This document shows positions 1-8,548 of a DNA stretch of 64,000 nucleotides, one piece after another. The first letter of the stretch is position 1. Every line of letters begins with the position of its first letter. Origin of the DNA: Psychromicrobium lacuslunae (GTDB taxonomy: Bacteria > Actinomycetota > Actinomycetes > Actinomycetales > Micrococcaceae); the NCBI RefSeq assembly GCF_000950575.1, contig NZ_CP011005.1:1364001-1428000 (forward strand), in the 5' to 3' direction. The position numbers and the translations under genes are program-made. The notes beneath the pieces were generated by a model that saw only the letters and a program-made list of their open reading frames with translations, had not been told where the DNA came from and searched no databases.

Positions 1-635
1 TTTTCTACGAATACCTACGCCGGATCGCCAATTTACTTGACCTCTTCCGTCCTGCTGGAGAGCCCATTAAGGTGCTACATCTGGGTGCCGGGGCCTTGAC
101 TCTGGCCCGCTACCTAGCGGTCTCCCGGCCCGGTTCAGAGCAGTTCGCGGTCGAGTTAGAACGTGAACTGCTCGATTTTGTTCTCGAGCAGTTGCCAATG
201 CCGGACGGCAGTAAATTACGCACCTTGATCGGTGATGCACGCTGGGCTCTCCCAGAGCTCGCAGCAGACGGCCCCTTCGATGCCATCGTGCTGGATATTT
301 TTTCCGGTCCGGCGGCTCCCGAGCATATTGCTCACCGAGATTTTTACCGGGAGGCTGCCGCTTTGCTGGCGCCTGAAGGTATGTTGCTGATAAATATTGG
401 CGACGAGCCTGGGCTCACTCTGGTGCGCAGCCAATCCCGGGCATTGCGATCGCTGCTGCCGGCGACGATTCTGACCGGTGAGAGCAGCATGTTCAGCTCT
501 CGATATCCTGGCAATCTCATTCTGGCCGCCAGCAAGAGGGAGAGCTGGCCGGTGTCCTGGACTGAGGGGCTGCTCGCCGCTGGTCCGCATCCCTGTCGAG
601 TGGTCGAAGGCGTCGAGCTCGACGAGTTCAGCTGA
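1..635 (+). CDS. Spermidine synthase-like methyltransferase-fold protein (5' end outside window)
   Basis: The reading frame is open from the left edge (codons from base 3), so the N-terminus is missing. The first GTG, at 72, is internal to the fold: the upstream residues FYEYLRRIANLLDLF continue the same domain. Visible features are the Rossmann SAM/dcSAM-binding motif VLHLGAGALTLARYL, an acidic loop (VELE), GDAR, and the DAIVLDIFSG strand. These match the polyamine aminopropyltransferase/spermidine synthase-like family common in actinobacteria. Whether it makes a polyamine or is a methyltransferase paralogue cannot be told. It converges on rsmD and ends inside a perfect inverted repeat. Confidence 0.75.
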   Translation, partial: FYEYLRRIANLLDLFRPAGEPIKVLHLGAGALTLARYLAVSRPGSEQFAVELERELLDFVLEQLPMPDGSKLRTLIGDARWALPELAADGPFDAIVLDIFSGPAAPEHIAHRDFYREAAALLAPEGMLLINIGDEPGLTLVRSQSRALRSLLPATILTGESSMFSSRYPGNLILAASKRESWPVSWTEGLLAAGPHPCRVVEGVELDEFS

Positions 636-670
636 CTCAACTGGTTCAGTTGAGCCAGTTGAGTCAGCTG
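629..670. terminator. Perfect 16-bp inverted repeat between convergent genes
   Basis: CAGCTGACTCAACTGG (629-644) is the exact reverse complement of 655-670, with a 10-nt loop. It spans the stop codon of the upstream gene and lies 36 bp before the rsmD stop. No U-tract follows on either strand, so an intrinsic terminator is plausible but not certain; mRNA 3'-end protection is an alternative. CAGTTGAG-like words also recur within the loop and flanks. Confidence 0.55.
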
Positions 671-705
671 CTTCAGCTGGTGCAACTAATTCTGTTGGCA
701 AGCAT

Positions 706-1347
706 TCATTCGGTGGCTGTCGGCGCTTCCTCACCGCGCTCTGCTGGCTCCGCGAACCACAGCACGGTTTCCCCATAGCTGCGTTCGGAAAACCGTATCA
801 GACCCTCCGGCCAGCTGGGTTCCGGGCTCCGCGAAGAACGTTCCACCACCACCACGGCGGCTTCTGCCAATTGTGGAGCTAACTGTTTCAGTACTGCGGC
901 GAGCTCTGGCTCGGTCAGTGGATAAGGCGGATCGAGGAACACCAGATCCCAGGGGTCCACCACTTTCTGCAGGAAGCTTTCCACCTTCGCCCGGTGCACC
1001 GAGACGGAGGCTTCAGCGCCAGCCTCCCGGTTAGCTTCGCGGTGGAGCTTGCTGGCGGACTTTGAGCTAAGCCGATTGACGAGCTGAGCATTTTGTTTGG
1101 CCACTGCTGCCGCCCGGGCATCGCTTTCCACCAGCGCGACGAAGCTAGCCCCTCGACTGGCGCTTTCAATGCCTAGGGCACCGGAGCCTGCATAGAGATC
1201 AAGCACCCTCGAGCGCTTGATCACATCCATCGCCTCGAGCCGGGAAAAGAGTGCTTCTTTGACCCTATCCGTGGTGGGTCTGGTGGCACTACCGGGGACT
1301 GAGTGTAGAGAGTGTCCGCCCGCGATACCGGCAATGATCCTGCTCAT
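706..1347 (-). CDS. rsmD: 16S rRNA (guanine(966)-N2)-methyltransferase RsmD
   Basis: This 213-residue protein methylates G966 of 16S rRNA using SAM. Supporting motifs are the N-terminal MSRIIAGIAGG segment, the family sequence TRPTTDRVKEALFSRL, the SAM-binding motif VLDLYAGSGALGIE, and the N6/N2-MTase catalytic DPPYPL near residue 140. Length is slightly above the usual ~190, through an insertion rich in Ala/Ser/Glu around residues 100-115. It lies 83 bp downstream of recG on the same strand, a common actinobacterial order. Confidence 0.92.
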   Translation of the reverse strand: MSRIIAGIAGGHSLHSVPGSATRPTTDRVKEALFSRLEAMDVIKRSRVLDLYAGSGALGIESASRGASFVALVESDARAAAVAKQNAQLVNRLSSKSASKLHREANREAGAEASVSVHRAKVESFLQKVVDPWDLVFLDPPYPLTEPELAAVLKQLAPQLAEAAVVVVERSSRSPEPSWPEGLIRFSERSYGETVLWFAEPAERGEEAPTATE

Positions 1348-1430
1348 CCGAGTCTCACGCTCCCTCGACCAGGCTGTTGAAGCGGTGGGATTGTTGTCCG
1401 TTCCGGTGCTGCGCCGCGCCCGTTGCCGGG

Positions 1431-3692
1431 CTAACCTCGTTCAAGGAAGGCCTCCTTCTCCGGATTGAGTGAAGCTTCAATGGCCTCCTCAAGATCGGGG
1501 TGTGCACTCAGAGTCGGGTCAGCCGCGATGAGCGCGCTGGCATCTGCCCGGGCTTGCTCAATGAGCTCTTCATGATCGAGTACCCGGAGCAAGCGTAAGG
1601 CGCTCCGACCGCCCGATTGGCTGGCGCCTAAAATGTCGCCCTCCCGCCGCAGCTTGAGATCTTCCTGGGACAGCGCAAAACCGTCAGTGGTAGCGGCGAC
1701 AGCGTCGATTCGGCGGCGACTGGGGTGCTCTGGCTCCAGCTCGGTGACCAGCAGCGCGGTTCCCGGCAAGCCACCACGCCCGACCCGGCCACGCAGCTGA
1801 TGCAGTTGGGAAATCCCGAAGCGATCGGCATCCATGATCACCATCAAGGTGGCGTTCGGCACATCCACGCCAACCTCGATCACCGTGGTGGAGACCAGAA
1901 CATGCACCAAACCCGCGGCGAAGTCGGCCATCACGCGGCTCTTCTCGGCCGGATCTAACTTGCCGTGCAGAGCCTCGATCCGGCAGCCTACTAGGCTCGG
2001 TTCACGGCGAAGTTGCTCAACCATCTCGATAACCGAGGTCAGTTCTCGCGACTCCCCCGCTGAATCCTCGGGTTCATCGCCGCTGGCGGCCTCGCTGCCT
2101 TCTTGCTCGCCGATCCTGGGGCAAACCACATAGACCTGGTGTCCGGCGTCGATTTCCTCTCGGCTGCGTTGCCAAATCCGTCGGGACCATCCTGGATTCT
2201 CAGCCAGACCAACAACAAAACTGGAGATCGGGGCCCGGCCAGCTGGCAACTCTTTGAGCACCGAGGTCTCCAGATCACCGAAGACAGTCATGGCGACAGT
2301 TCGCGGGATAGGAGTCGCCGTCATCACCAGAAGATGCGGCGGATGGGCTGCTTTGAGGCGCAGCGCGTCACGCTGTTCAACGCCAAAGCGGTGCTGTTCA
2401 TCCACAACGATCAAGCCCAGGTCGAAGAACTGTACCTGGTCGGAAAGCAGCGCATGGGTACCGATCACAATGCCTGCCTGACCTGAGGCGGCAGCCAATA
2501 ATGAGGCCTTCTTCGCAGCGGTATTCATTGTTCCGGTCAATAGGGCCAGCTGGGTTCCCTGCTCATCACCGCCGAGCATACCGGCTTCGGCGAGCGGGCC
2601 GAGGGTCTTCCGGATTGACTGGTAGTGTTGCGCGGCGAGCACTTCGGTGGGAGCGAGCAGCGCCGCTTGACCGCCCGAATCGATGACTTGAAGCATGGCT
2701 CGCAGCGCCACCAGGGTCTTGCCGGAACCAACTTCGCCTTGTAATAAGCGGTGCATTGGGCCTTCGGAGGAAGCAGCAGAATCCCCAGCCCCGGCCGCGA
2801 GTTCCGCAGAAATCTGTTCACCGACCGCGCGTTGTCCGTCAGTGAGCGTGAACGGCAGTGCGGCGTCGAAGGCCGCCAGCAGACCATCGCTCAGCCCGGG
2901 ACGCGCCACCGCGTGTTGCGCTTTGGTCTGAGCCCGACGCCTGGCCAGCGCGGTTTGCAGCAGCAACGCTTCCTGGTAGCGAAACCGATCACGCGCCCGC
3001 TGCCATTGCTCGGTATTGGCGGGCCGATGAATCATCAAATAGGCCTGATCAAGCGCTAAGAACTTTTCTCGACTCAGAATCTCGGCTGGCAAGGGATCGC
3101 TCAGCGCATCGAGTTGAACCGCGTCAAGCAGCGCTGAGATGGCGTTACCGATCTTCCAGCTGGGCAGTTTGGCCACCGCCGGATAGACCGGGATCGGCGC
3201 CAAGGCCACTGATTCAGCGGTCCCCTCGTCGTCCAGCAGAACGTAGTCGGGATTGGTCAAGGTCAGGGCTCGGTTAAAGAACCCGACCTTACCGGAGAAC
3301 ATTGCGCGAGCACCGGGGCGAAGTTCCTTTTCAGCCCGCCAACCGTTGAAAAAGCTGATTTTGAGCGTACCGGTCCCCGCACTGGTGTCGTCGCTAATCA
3401 CCACATCGGTGATGCTGCCCTTACGCTGCCGCATTCTGCGGTTACTCACACTCAGCACCCGCGCAATCAATGTAACGTCTTCGTCGAAAGGTAGACCGCT
3501 AATCGGCGTCAGTTCGCCACGGTTTAGGTACCGCCGCGGAAAATAGTTGAGCAGTTCCGCCACCGTGCGCAGACCTAGATACTTCTCCAGGGCAGTCGCG
3601 GAGGCCTTGCCCAATAGACGCTCCAGCGGCAGCGCACCCTCAGCTGTCCGGGTGGTCATGGGTCGCGGCTCGCAGGTCAGAGACGGTGACAT
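1431..3692 (-). CDS. recG: ATP-dependent DNA helicase RecG
   Basis: This 753-residue branch-migration helicase reverses stalled replication forks. An N-terminal wedge/OB domain (roughly residues 60-170) precedes helicase domains with Walker A GEVGSGKT, DEQHRFG (motif II), TATPIPRT (motif III), and late motifs TTVIEVGVDVPNA and QLRGRVGR. I chose the ATG at 3692 because GGGGAG lies 7 nt upstream; a second ATG at 3659 has no clear ribosome binding site. With the 3692 start the gene overlaps the end of the DAK2 gene by 53 bp, suggesting translational coupling. Confidence 0.95.
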   Translation of the reverse strand: MSPSLTCEPRPMTTRTAEGALPLERLLGKASATALEKYLGLRTVAELLNYFPRRYLNRGELTPISGLPFDEDVTLIARVLSVSNRRMRQRKGSITDVVISDDTSAGTGTLKISFFNGWRAEKELRPGARAMFSGKVGFFNRALTLTNPDYVLLDDEGTAESVALAPIPVYPAVAKLPSWKIGNAISALLDAVQLDALSDPLPAEILSREKFLALDQAYLMIHRPANTEQWQRARDRFRYQEALLLQTALARRRAQTKAQHAVARPGLSDGLLAAFDAALPFTLTDGQRAVGEQISAELAAGAGDSAASSEGPMHRLLQGEVGSGKTLVALRAMLQVIDSGGQAALLAPTEVLAAQHYQSIRKTLGPLAEAGMLGGDEQGTQLALLTGTMNTAAKKASLLAAASGQAGIVIGTHALLSDQVQFFDLGLIVVDEQHRFGVEQRDALRLKAAHPPHLLVMTATPIPRTVAMTVFGDLETSVLKELPAGRAPISSFVVGLAENPGWSRRIWQRSREEIDAGHQVYVVCPRIGEQEGSEAASGDEPEDSAGESRELTSVIEMVEQLRREPSLVGCRIEALHGKLDPAEKSRVMADFAAGLVHVLVSTTVIEVGVDVPNATLMVIMDADRFGISQLHQLRGRVGRGGLPGTALLVTELEPEHPSRRRIDAVAATTDGFALSQEDLKLRREGDILGASQSGGRSALRLLRVLDHEELIEQARADASALIAADPTLSAHPDLEEAIEASLNPEKEAFLERG

Positions 3693-4659
3693 TACTTGGC
3701 TCCCCTAGCGCCCGAATCGCGCTCAGGGTCTGTTCCGGAGCGTCGGCGTGCACATGCACTCGCCAACGATAGAAATCCGGTGCTTCTAATTGCACCATGG
3801 GGCTCATAATTACCGAGTTACCCAGCTCATCCAGTTTCATTCTGAGGCTGGCGGCATCCAAAGGTGAAAGGTTGATTGTGCACATCACCTCTACCCCATC
3901 GACGACCGGCATTTCCTCGTGGATATGAGGTTTATGCACATCGTAACCGGCCAGTCCATCAAGCAAATCTTCCTGTAGATCCTGATGCAGAATGACAGCG
4001 CGCAAGCTATCGAGCACCAGCAGCAGTCCCACCCCGCCTGCGTCGACGACCTGGGCCCGCTCAAGCTCGCTCAGCTGATATTCGGTTTTCACCACTGCCG
4101 CCAGCGCGGCCTCCACTGCACCGTCGAGCGCCATCGCCAAAGCCCGATTACTATCGTCGCCGCTCAGCGCGTCGTCGACGGTGGCGGCACCCTCAGCGGC
4201 AGATTCCAGAACCGAGAGCATGGTGCCTTGAATCGGGTCGCTGAGCGCCGACCACGATCTGATCTGAGCACGTCGCAAAGCGGAAGCCAATAACGGCGCG
4301 CTCAACCGGTTCGCGCCTTGCAGCGGCTCAGCCATCGCCGCGAGCAGCACCGCAAGCAAGGTCCCGGAATTACCGCGGGCCTCCTCCATTGCAGCTTGGG
4401 CGGCGACGCTCAGTAAAACCCCAAGGTCGGAGCTTTGGCACTCCTGGGCTGCACGGTTCGCCGCCCGGACGGTGAGGTAGAGATTTGTCCCAGTGTCTCC
4501 ATCGGCTACTGGGAAGATATTGATCGCGTTCAATCGGTCGCTGTGATTACCAAGGGTCTCTTCACTTCTTGCTAACCAACGCCGAATTGCCGCAGCGTTG
4601 GCAGCGATCTTAATCTGCAAAATGATCCCATCCGACCGTGCTGCTGCGCTGCCCTGCAA
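3640..4659 (-). CDS. DAK2-domain (YloV/FakA-like) kinase-family protein
   Basis: The 339-residue product carries the DAK2 phosphatase/kinase signature INIFPVADGDTGTNLYLT near residue 47 and EARGNSGTLLAVLLAAM near residue 92, the nucleotide-binding core shared by dihydroxyacetone kinase L-subunits and fatty-acid kinase FakA. The C-terminal half resembles the DUF1949-like part of YloV but is shorter than the ~550 residues of full FakA. It sits between thiL and recG, a conserved actinobacterial position. The start is uncertain: TTG at 4659, or TTG at 4620 preceded by GGATGGG, which would overlap the thiL stop by only 11 bp. Confidence 0.8.
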   Translation of the reverse strand: MQGSAAARSDGIILQIKIAANAAAIRRWLARSEETLGNHSDRLNAINIFPVADGDTGTNLYLTVRAANRAAQECQSSDLGVLLSVAAQAAMEEARGNSGTLLAVLLAAMAEPLQGANRLSAPLLASALRRAQIRSWSALSDPIQGTMLSVLESAAEGAATVDDALSGDDSNRALAMALDGAVEAALAAVVKTEYQLSELERAQVVDAGGVGLLLVLDSLRAVILHQDLQEDLLDGLAGYDVHKPHIHEEMPVVDGVEVMCTINLSPLDAASLRMKLDELGNSVIMSPMVQLEAPDFYRWRVHVHADAPEQTLSAIRALGEPSNVTVSDLRAATHDHPDS

Positions 4660-5650
4660 CAGTCACCCAATCAGTAATCCCAGCTATTGTGGTTTCTGCC
4701 TTCGAGCGTACCGAGCCTATCGCGGTGAAGCCAGCGGGCAACACGGTATCGGCAGCAAATGTGCATAACAATCCGTGGTCTTCTCCTCCACCGAGTACCC
4801 AAGCCAAGGGGTCTTGCTTTAAAAAATGCGCTGCCGGTTGAAGTTCCTCCACAAAGGCACCCAGCGCAGCCGGGTCGAGGTCAATCTGCACTCCACTCGC
4901 CTTCGCCAACCGGGTAGCGTCTCGCACCAAACCATCGGAGATGTCGAGCATTGCGGTGGCTCCGCATTGGGCCGCCATCGGACCTGCCGACAACGGCGGC
5001 CTGGGGCAACGGAAGTAGTCGATCAAAGCGAGCATTTCAGCATCGAGTGAGGAAACCGGCTGGGAGCCCTCCAATAAGGCCCAACCCGCTGCTGCCCTGC
5101 CTAAGACGCCAGCCACGGCGAGCTGATCGCCCGGAGCACCACCGCCGCGACGGACTGCCTCCCGGCCCTCCAGGTCGCCCAGCACAGCGGCTGTGATGAC
5201 CAACTCTGCCCCGGCCGAAAGGTCGCCACCAGCCACTACGCAGCGATCGGCGCCTAGCTCGGAGATTGCGGCGCTCAACCCATCGGCCAGATCCAGCACC
5301 CAACTCACCGGAGTCTGCGGCGGCATGGTCAGGCTCAGCACCAGACCGGTAGGCACCGCTCCCATCGCGTTGATATCACTGAGGTTTTGCGCCGCTGATT
5401 TCCAGCCCACGTCAAAGCCGGTCGAGGCGTAGCCATTGTTCCATTCCAGCCGAAAGTCCTGATCTTGCACCTGGGTGTCGATGGAGACTACGGTCCGACC
5501 ATCAGGGGCCGCCAGAATTGCGGCGTCGTCGCCGGGACCGAGCAATGCGGTCGCGTTACCTCGCAAGCGCGGCAGGATGAGTTTGAGCAGCTCGGTCTCA
5601 CTCAGCTGACCGACGGTCTGTTCCGCAGCCTGATTCGCTATCCCACCCAT
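4610..5650 (-). CDS. thiL: Thiamine-monophosphate kinase ThiL
   Basis: ThiL phosphorylates thiamine monophosphate to the diphosphate cofactor. The 346-residue protein shows the AIR-synthase-like fold: LGPGDDAAIL (residues 38-47), VSIDTQVQDQDF, the metal-binding NLSDINAMGA, VAGGDLS, and DISDGLVRDATRLAKASGVQID. Length matches the family. It heads a co-directional block thiL-DAK2-recG-rsmD with overlapping gene ends. It is divergent from the DUF3515 lipoprotein across a 118-bp gap that should hold both promoters. Confidence 0.95.
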   Translation of the reverse strand: MGGIANQAAEQTVGQLSETELLKLILPRLRGNATALLGPGDDAAILAAPDGRTVVSIDTQVQDQDFRLEWNNGYASTGFDVGWKSAAQNLSDINAMGAVPTGLVLSLTMPPQTPVSWVLDLADGLSAAISELGADRCVVAGGDLSAGAELVITAAVLGDLEGREAVRRGGGAPGDQLAVAGVLGRAAAGWALLEGSQPVSSLDAEMLALIDYFRCPRPPLSAGPMAAQCGATAMLDISDGLVRDATRLAKASGVQIDLDPAALGAFVEELQPAAHFLKQDPLAWVLGGGEDHGLLCTFAADTVLPAGFTAIGSVRSKAETTIAGITDWVTVAGQRSSTVGWDHFAD

Positions 5651-5768
5651 CTAACAACCGTAACCCGGATGACCGACAGTCCGGTTCCCGAATCCGAGCC
5701 AGTTCGCTCTTAGCCAGCAAACTGGTAGCGACCGTTCGTGATGGTTGGCCTCGACTAAGCTGGAAAGC

Positions 5769-6272
5769 ATGCAGCGCCGTCCTCGCACTCTTGCCTTATC
5801 ACTTGCTTTACTGCCCATCGCGGCTATTACCCTCTCTTCTTGCACCCCTGCGGTTGAGGTTTCTGCGGCGAAGGATTCGGCAAATCCGGCGTGCGCACCG
5901 ATGATGATTGCGCTGCCTGATAAAGTTGCCGACGCTCCGCTTCGTGAGACAAGCTCCCAGGCCACCGCGGCTTGGGGTAATCCCTCAGTGCTAATCCTGC
6001 GTTGCGGGGTGACGCCGCCGCCGAGGACCTCCACCGATCAGTGTGTTGGGGTCAATGGGGTGGACTGGCTCATGAAGCAAGACGGCGACACCTGGACGCT
6101 GACCACCTACGGCCGAATTCCGGCTACCGAAATCTTGTTCAACCAGAAAAATGTCGCCTCAAGCACCGTATTACCTGAGCTGGCTGCGGCGGTGGGCAAA
6201 ATCCCGCAGAGCTACAAATGCCTCAGCCTAGCCGATGTGCCCAAACCCTCGGCGAGCCCTTCAGCAAAGTAG
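5769..6272 (+). CDS. DUF3515-family lipoprotein
   Basis: The 167-residue product begins with MQRRPRTLALSLALLPIAAI followed by the lipobox LSSC, so it should be an exported, lipid-anchored protein. The body (ACAPMMIALPDKVADAPLR ... VLRCGV ... DWLMKQDGDTWTLTTYGR) matches DUF3515, an actinobacterial family of unknown function usually found beside ddl and thiL, as here. I chose ATG 5769 over an upstream in-frame start at 5745 because GGAAAG precedes it closely and the signal peptide then has normal length. The C-terminus is Ser/Pro/Ala-rich. Confidence 0.85.
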   Translation: MQRRPRTLALSLALLPIAAITLSSCTPAVEVSAAKDSANPACAPMMIALPDKVADAPLRETSSQATAAWGNPSVLILRCGVTPPPRTSTDQCVGVNGVDWLMKQDGDTWTLTTYGRIPATEILFNQKNVASSTVLPELAAAVGKIPQSYKCLSLADVPKPSASPSAK

Positions 6273-6286
6273 TTCGTCAGTCACCA

Positions 6287-6410
6287 CCGAGCTCACGAGG
6301 TAAGGGGCAGCAGGCGAACGGGCCCCGCATCCGAGGGCCCCACTCCGAACCTAAGAGAGCCTGCAGGGGTCCCCTGCCGAGCTTGCGAGGTAAGGGGCAG
6401 CAGGCGAACG
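6287..6410. repeat. Two 34-bp direct repeats spaced exactly 90 bp
   Basis: 6287-6320 and 6377-6410 share CGAGGTAAGGGGCAGCAGGC and flanks, with only three differences over 34 bp. They fill the convergent DUF3515/ddl gap. Between them are GGGCCC palindromes (6321-6339 region) and AGGGGTCCCCT. The second copy ends exactly at the ddl stop codon. It may be a dispersed intergenic repeat family; no further copies were noticed in this window. Confidence 0.7.
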
Positions 6411-7529
6411 CTAGCGCAATCCGGTCTTGCGCTGCAGGGCAAGCTGAATGAGTTCCTCGACCAGCTCTGGATAACTCATCCCGCTAGCCGCCCACATCTG
6501 CGGGAACATAGACTGCGGGGTAAAGCCCGGCATGGTGTTAATTTCGTTGATCACCAGTTCACCTTCCGGGGTGTAGAAGAAATCCACCCGGGAGAGTCCC
6601 TCGGCCTCGATGGCGTCGAAAGCCTTTACCGCGGCATCTCGGAGCTGTTCAATGACCGGTTCCGGCAATTCAGCCGGACAACTCACCTCAGTACCGGAAT
6701 CGGCAAGATACTTCGCTTCAAAGTCATAGAAGCTGTGCTCTGCCGAGGCAATCACTTCGCCCGGGAACGAAGTTCGAGGCCCCGCTCCGTCCTTGCCTTG
6801 CAGCACCCCGATTTCAATTTCACGACCCCTGACAGCGGCTTCCACCATCACTTTCGGATCGTATTCGCGGGCCGCTTCAATGGCGGCTTCAAGCTGCTCC
6901 GGGCCGTCAACTTTGCTGATACCGATGGAAGAACCCGCGCGGGCGGGTTTGACGAACACCGGCCAGCCCAATTCGGCCACTTTACGGAGCACCTCGGTGC
7001 GGGACTGCTGCCAGTCTCGATCACGGATCACCCGGTAGGGGTGGACGTTAAGGCCGGCCGCAGCCAGCACGATCTTCATGAATTCTTTATCCATCCCGAC
7101 GGCTGAGGCGGTCACCCCCGCACCCACATACCGGGTATCGGCAAGCTCCAACAGGCCCTGGATGGTGCCATCTTCACCGAAAGGACCGTGGAGCAGCGGA
7201 AACACCACATCAACTTCACCGAGCAGTTCCGGCACCCGGCCAGGCTCATTACTCACCAATTCGGCGCCGGTAACTGTTCTGGACAGCGTGATGGCTTGCG
7301 CGTCTGGGTTGACCTCCGGCAGACTCCCGGCCTCAATCCGCCATTGCTGTGTTTCTTGCCCGGCCAAGACCCACTGCCCGGCCTTGCTAATGCCGATCGG
7401 CACCACGTCGTATTTCGTGGGGTCAATGACGCTCAGCACGCTCATCGCCGTGACGCAACTCACCGCATGCTCACTGGAGCGACCGCCAAACAATACGGCG
7501 ATTCGCGGTTTTCGAGTGTCGCCGCTCAT
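6411..7529 (-). CDS. ddl: D-alanine--D-alanine ligase
   Basis: The 372-residue cytoplasmic ATP-grasp enzyme makes D-Ala-D-Ala for peptidoglycan. Motifs: N-terminal IAVLFGGRSSEHAVSC, HGPFGEDGTIQGLLE, VGAGVTASAVGMDKEFMK, VFVKPARAGSSIGISKV, and the metal/ATP-binding RVDFFYTPEGELVINEINTMPGFT. The start ATG overlaps the gpsA stop (ATGA), indicating an operon murA-plsC-gpsA-ddl. Its stop codon abuts a direct repeat. Confidence 0.96.
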   Translation of the reverse strand: MSGDTRKPRIAVLFGGRSSEHAVSCVTAMSVLSVIDPTKYDVVPIGISKAGQWVLAGQETQQWRIEAGSLPEVNPDAQAITLSRTVTGAELVSNEPGRVPELLGEVDVVFPLLHGPFGEDGTIQGLLELADTRYVGAGVTASAVGMDKEFMKIVLAAAGLNVHPYRVIRDRDWQQSRTEVLRKVAELGWPVFVKPARAGSSIGISKVDGPEQLEAAIEAAREYDPKVMVEAAVRGREIEIGVLQGKDGAGPRTSFPGEVIASAEHSFYDFEAKYLADSGTEVSCPAELPEPVIEQLRDAAVKAFDAIEAEGLSRVDFFYTPEGELVINEINTMPGFTPQSMFPQMWAASGMSYPELVEELIQLALQRKTGLR

Positions 7530-8548
7530 CCGGACGCTCCTTCTGATTTAAGTTCACGGGCTAAAAGCAATGGGCCGAGGCCGTCTACGTCAAGTTTTCC
7601 TTCTAACACGGCAACCACTGCGGAGGTGATCGGCATATCGACGCCGAGTTTCTTCGCTAGCTCATGTACCGCACGCCCAGATTTAATACCTTCGGCGGTC
7701 TGCGTCATCCGAGCATTGACTTCAGCCAGGCTGAGCCCCTCACCGAGCAACCGCCCGGCGCTGTGATTGCGGCTCAGCGGCGAGGAGCAGGTGGCAACTA
7801 AGTCGCCTAGGCCGGCCAATCCTGCCATAGTATCCGCCTCACCGCCCAGCGCAAGCGCCAGTCTGGTGGTTTCTGCCAAACCCCGAGTAATCACCGAGGC
7901 CTTGGTGTTATCGCCCATTTGCTTGCCTTCGCAAATGCCGACCGCAAGGGCGATCACGTTCTTCACGATGCCACCGATTTCGACACCCACCACATCGGTA
8001 TTGGTGTAGGGGCGGAAGTAACTCGGGGTGCACAGCGCGGCGACTTGGCCAGCCACCGCTTCATCTACACAAGCCACCACGGAGGCGGTTGGTTCGCGCC
8101 GGGCGATCTCCATAGCCAGGTTCGGCCCGGAGACCACCACAATCCGATTGGCGGCGAGGCCAAGTTCTTCAGCAATGACTTCGCTCATTCTGGCATCGGT
8201 GTCTAGCTCAAGTCCCTTCATCAGGGACACCACAATAGCCCCGGGAGCGAGCAGCCCACGCCAGTGCGCGAGCTGAGCTCGAAGCGACTGGGCTGGCACC
8301 GCCAGGGTAACCAGGCTGGCCTCACGCAACACCTCGGCGACGTCTGAGCTAGCGACAATATTAGTTGGCAGTTCAATGTCCGGCAGGTAGTCCTGGTTCC
8401 GGTGCGAAGCGTTGATCTGATCGACAATCTGCTGGCGTCTGCCCCACAGCTTCACGGTGCGACCGGGATTGGCATCAGCGAGAATCTTGGCGAAAGTCGT
8501 CCCCCAGCTGCCCGCACCAAGTACCGCGAGCGGCTGCTGATCACTCAT
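7526..8548 (-). CDS. gpsA: Glycerol-3-phosphate dehydrogenase [NAD(P)+]
   Basis: GpsA makes sn-glycerol-3-phosphate from dihydroxyacetone phosphate for phospholipid synthesis. From ATG 8548 the protein is 340 residues and starts MSDQQPLAVLGAGSWGTTFA, the dinucleotide-binding loop; upstream in-frame codons to 8617 lie inside plsC and are unlikely to be used. Other motifs are VVSLMKGLE, VVSGPNLAMEIAR, GIVKNVIALAVGICEG and GLAGLGDLVATCSSPLSRN. ATGA overlaps join it to plsC and ddl at both ends. Confidence 0.95.
   Translation of the reverse strand: MSDQQPLAVLGAGSWGTTFAKILADANPGRTVKLWGRRQQIVDQINASHRNQDYLPDIELPTNIVASSDVAEVLREASLVTLAVPAQSLRAQLAHWRGLLAPGAIVVSLMKGLELDTDARMSEVIAEELGLAANRIVVVSGPNLAMEIARREPTASVVACVDEAVAGQVAALCTPSYFRPYTNTDVVGVEIGGIVKNVIALAVGICEGKQMGDNTKASVITRGLAETTRLALALGGEADTMAGLAGLGDLVATCSSPLSRNHSAGRLLGEGLSLAEVNARMTQTAEGIKSGRAVHELAKKLGVDMPITSAVVAVLEGKLDVDGLGPLLLARELKSEGASG

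Noticed and set aside
3640-3692. Frameshift or start error at the recG/DAK2 overlap
   Set aside because: Both proteins keep full family length, and a good ribosome binding site supports the recG start inside the upstream gene.
4600-4670. rpmB (ribosomal protein L28), which some actinobacteria carry between thiL and the DAK2 gene
   Set aside because: thiL and the DAK2 gene overlap here, leaving no room, and no L28-like frame was seen.
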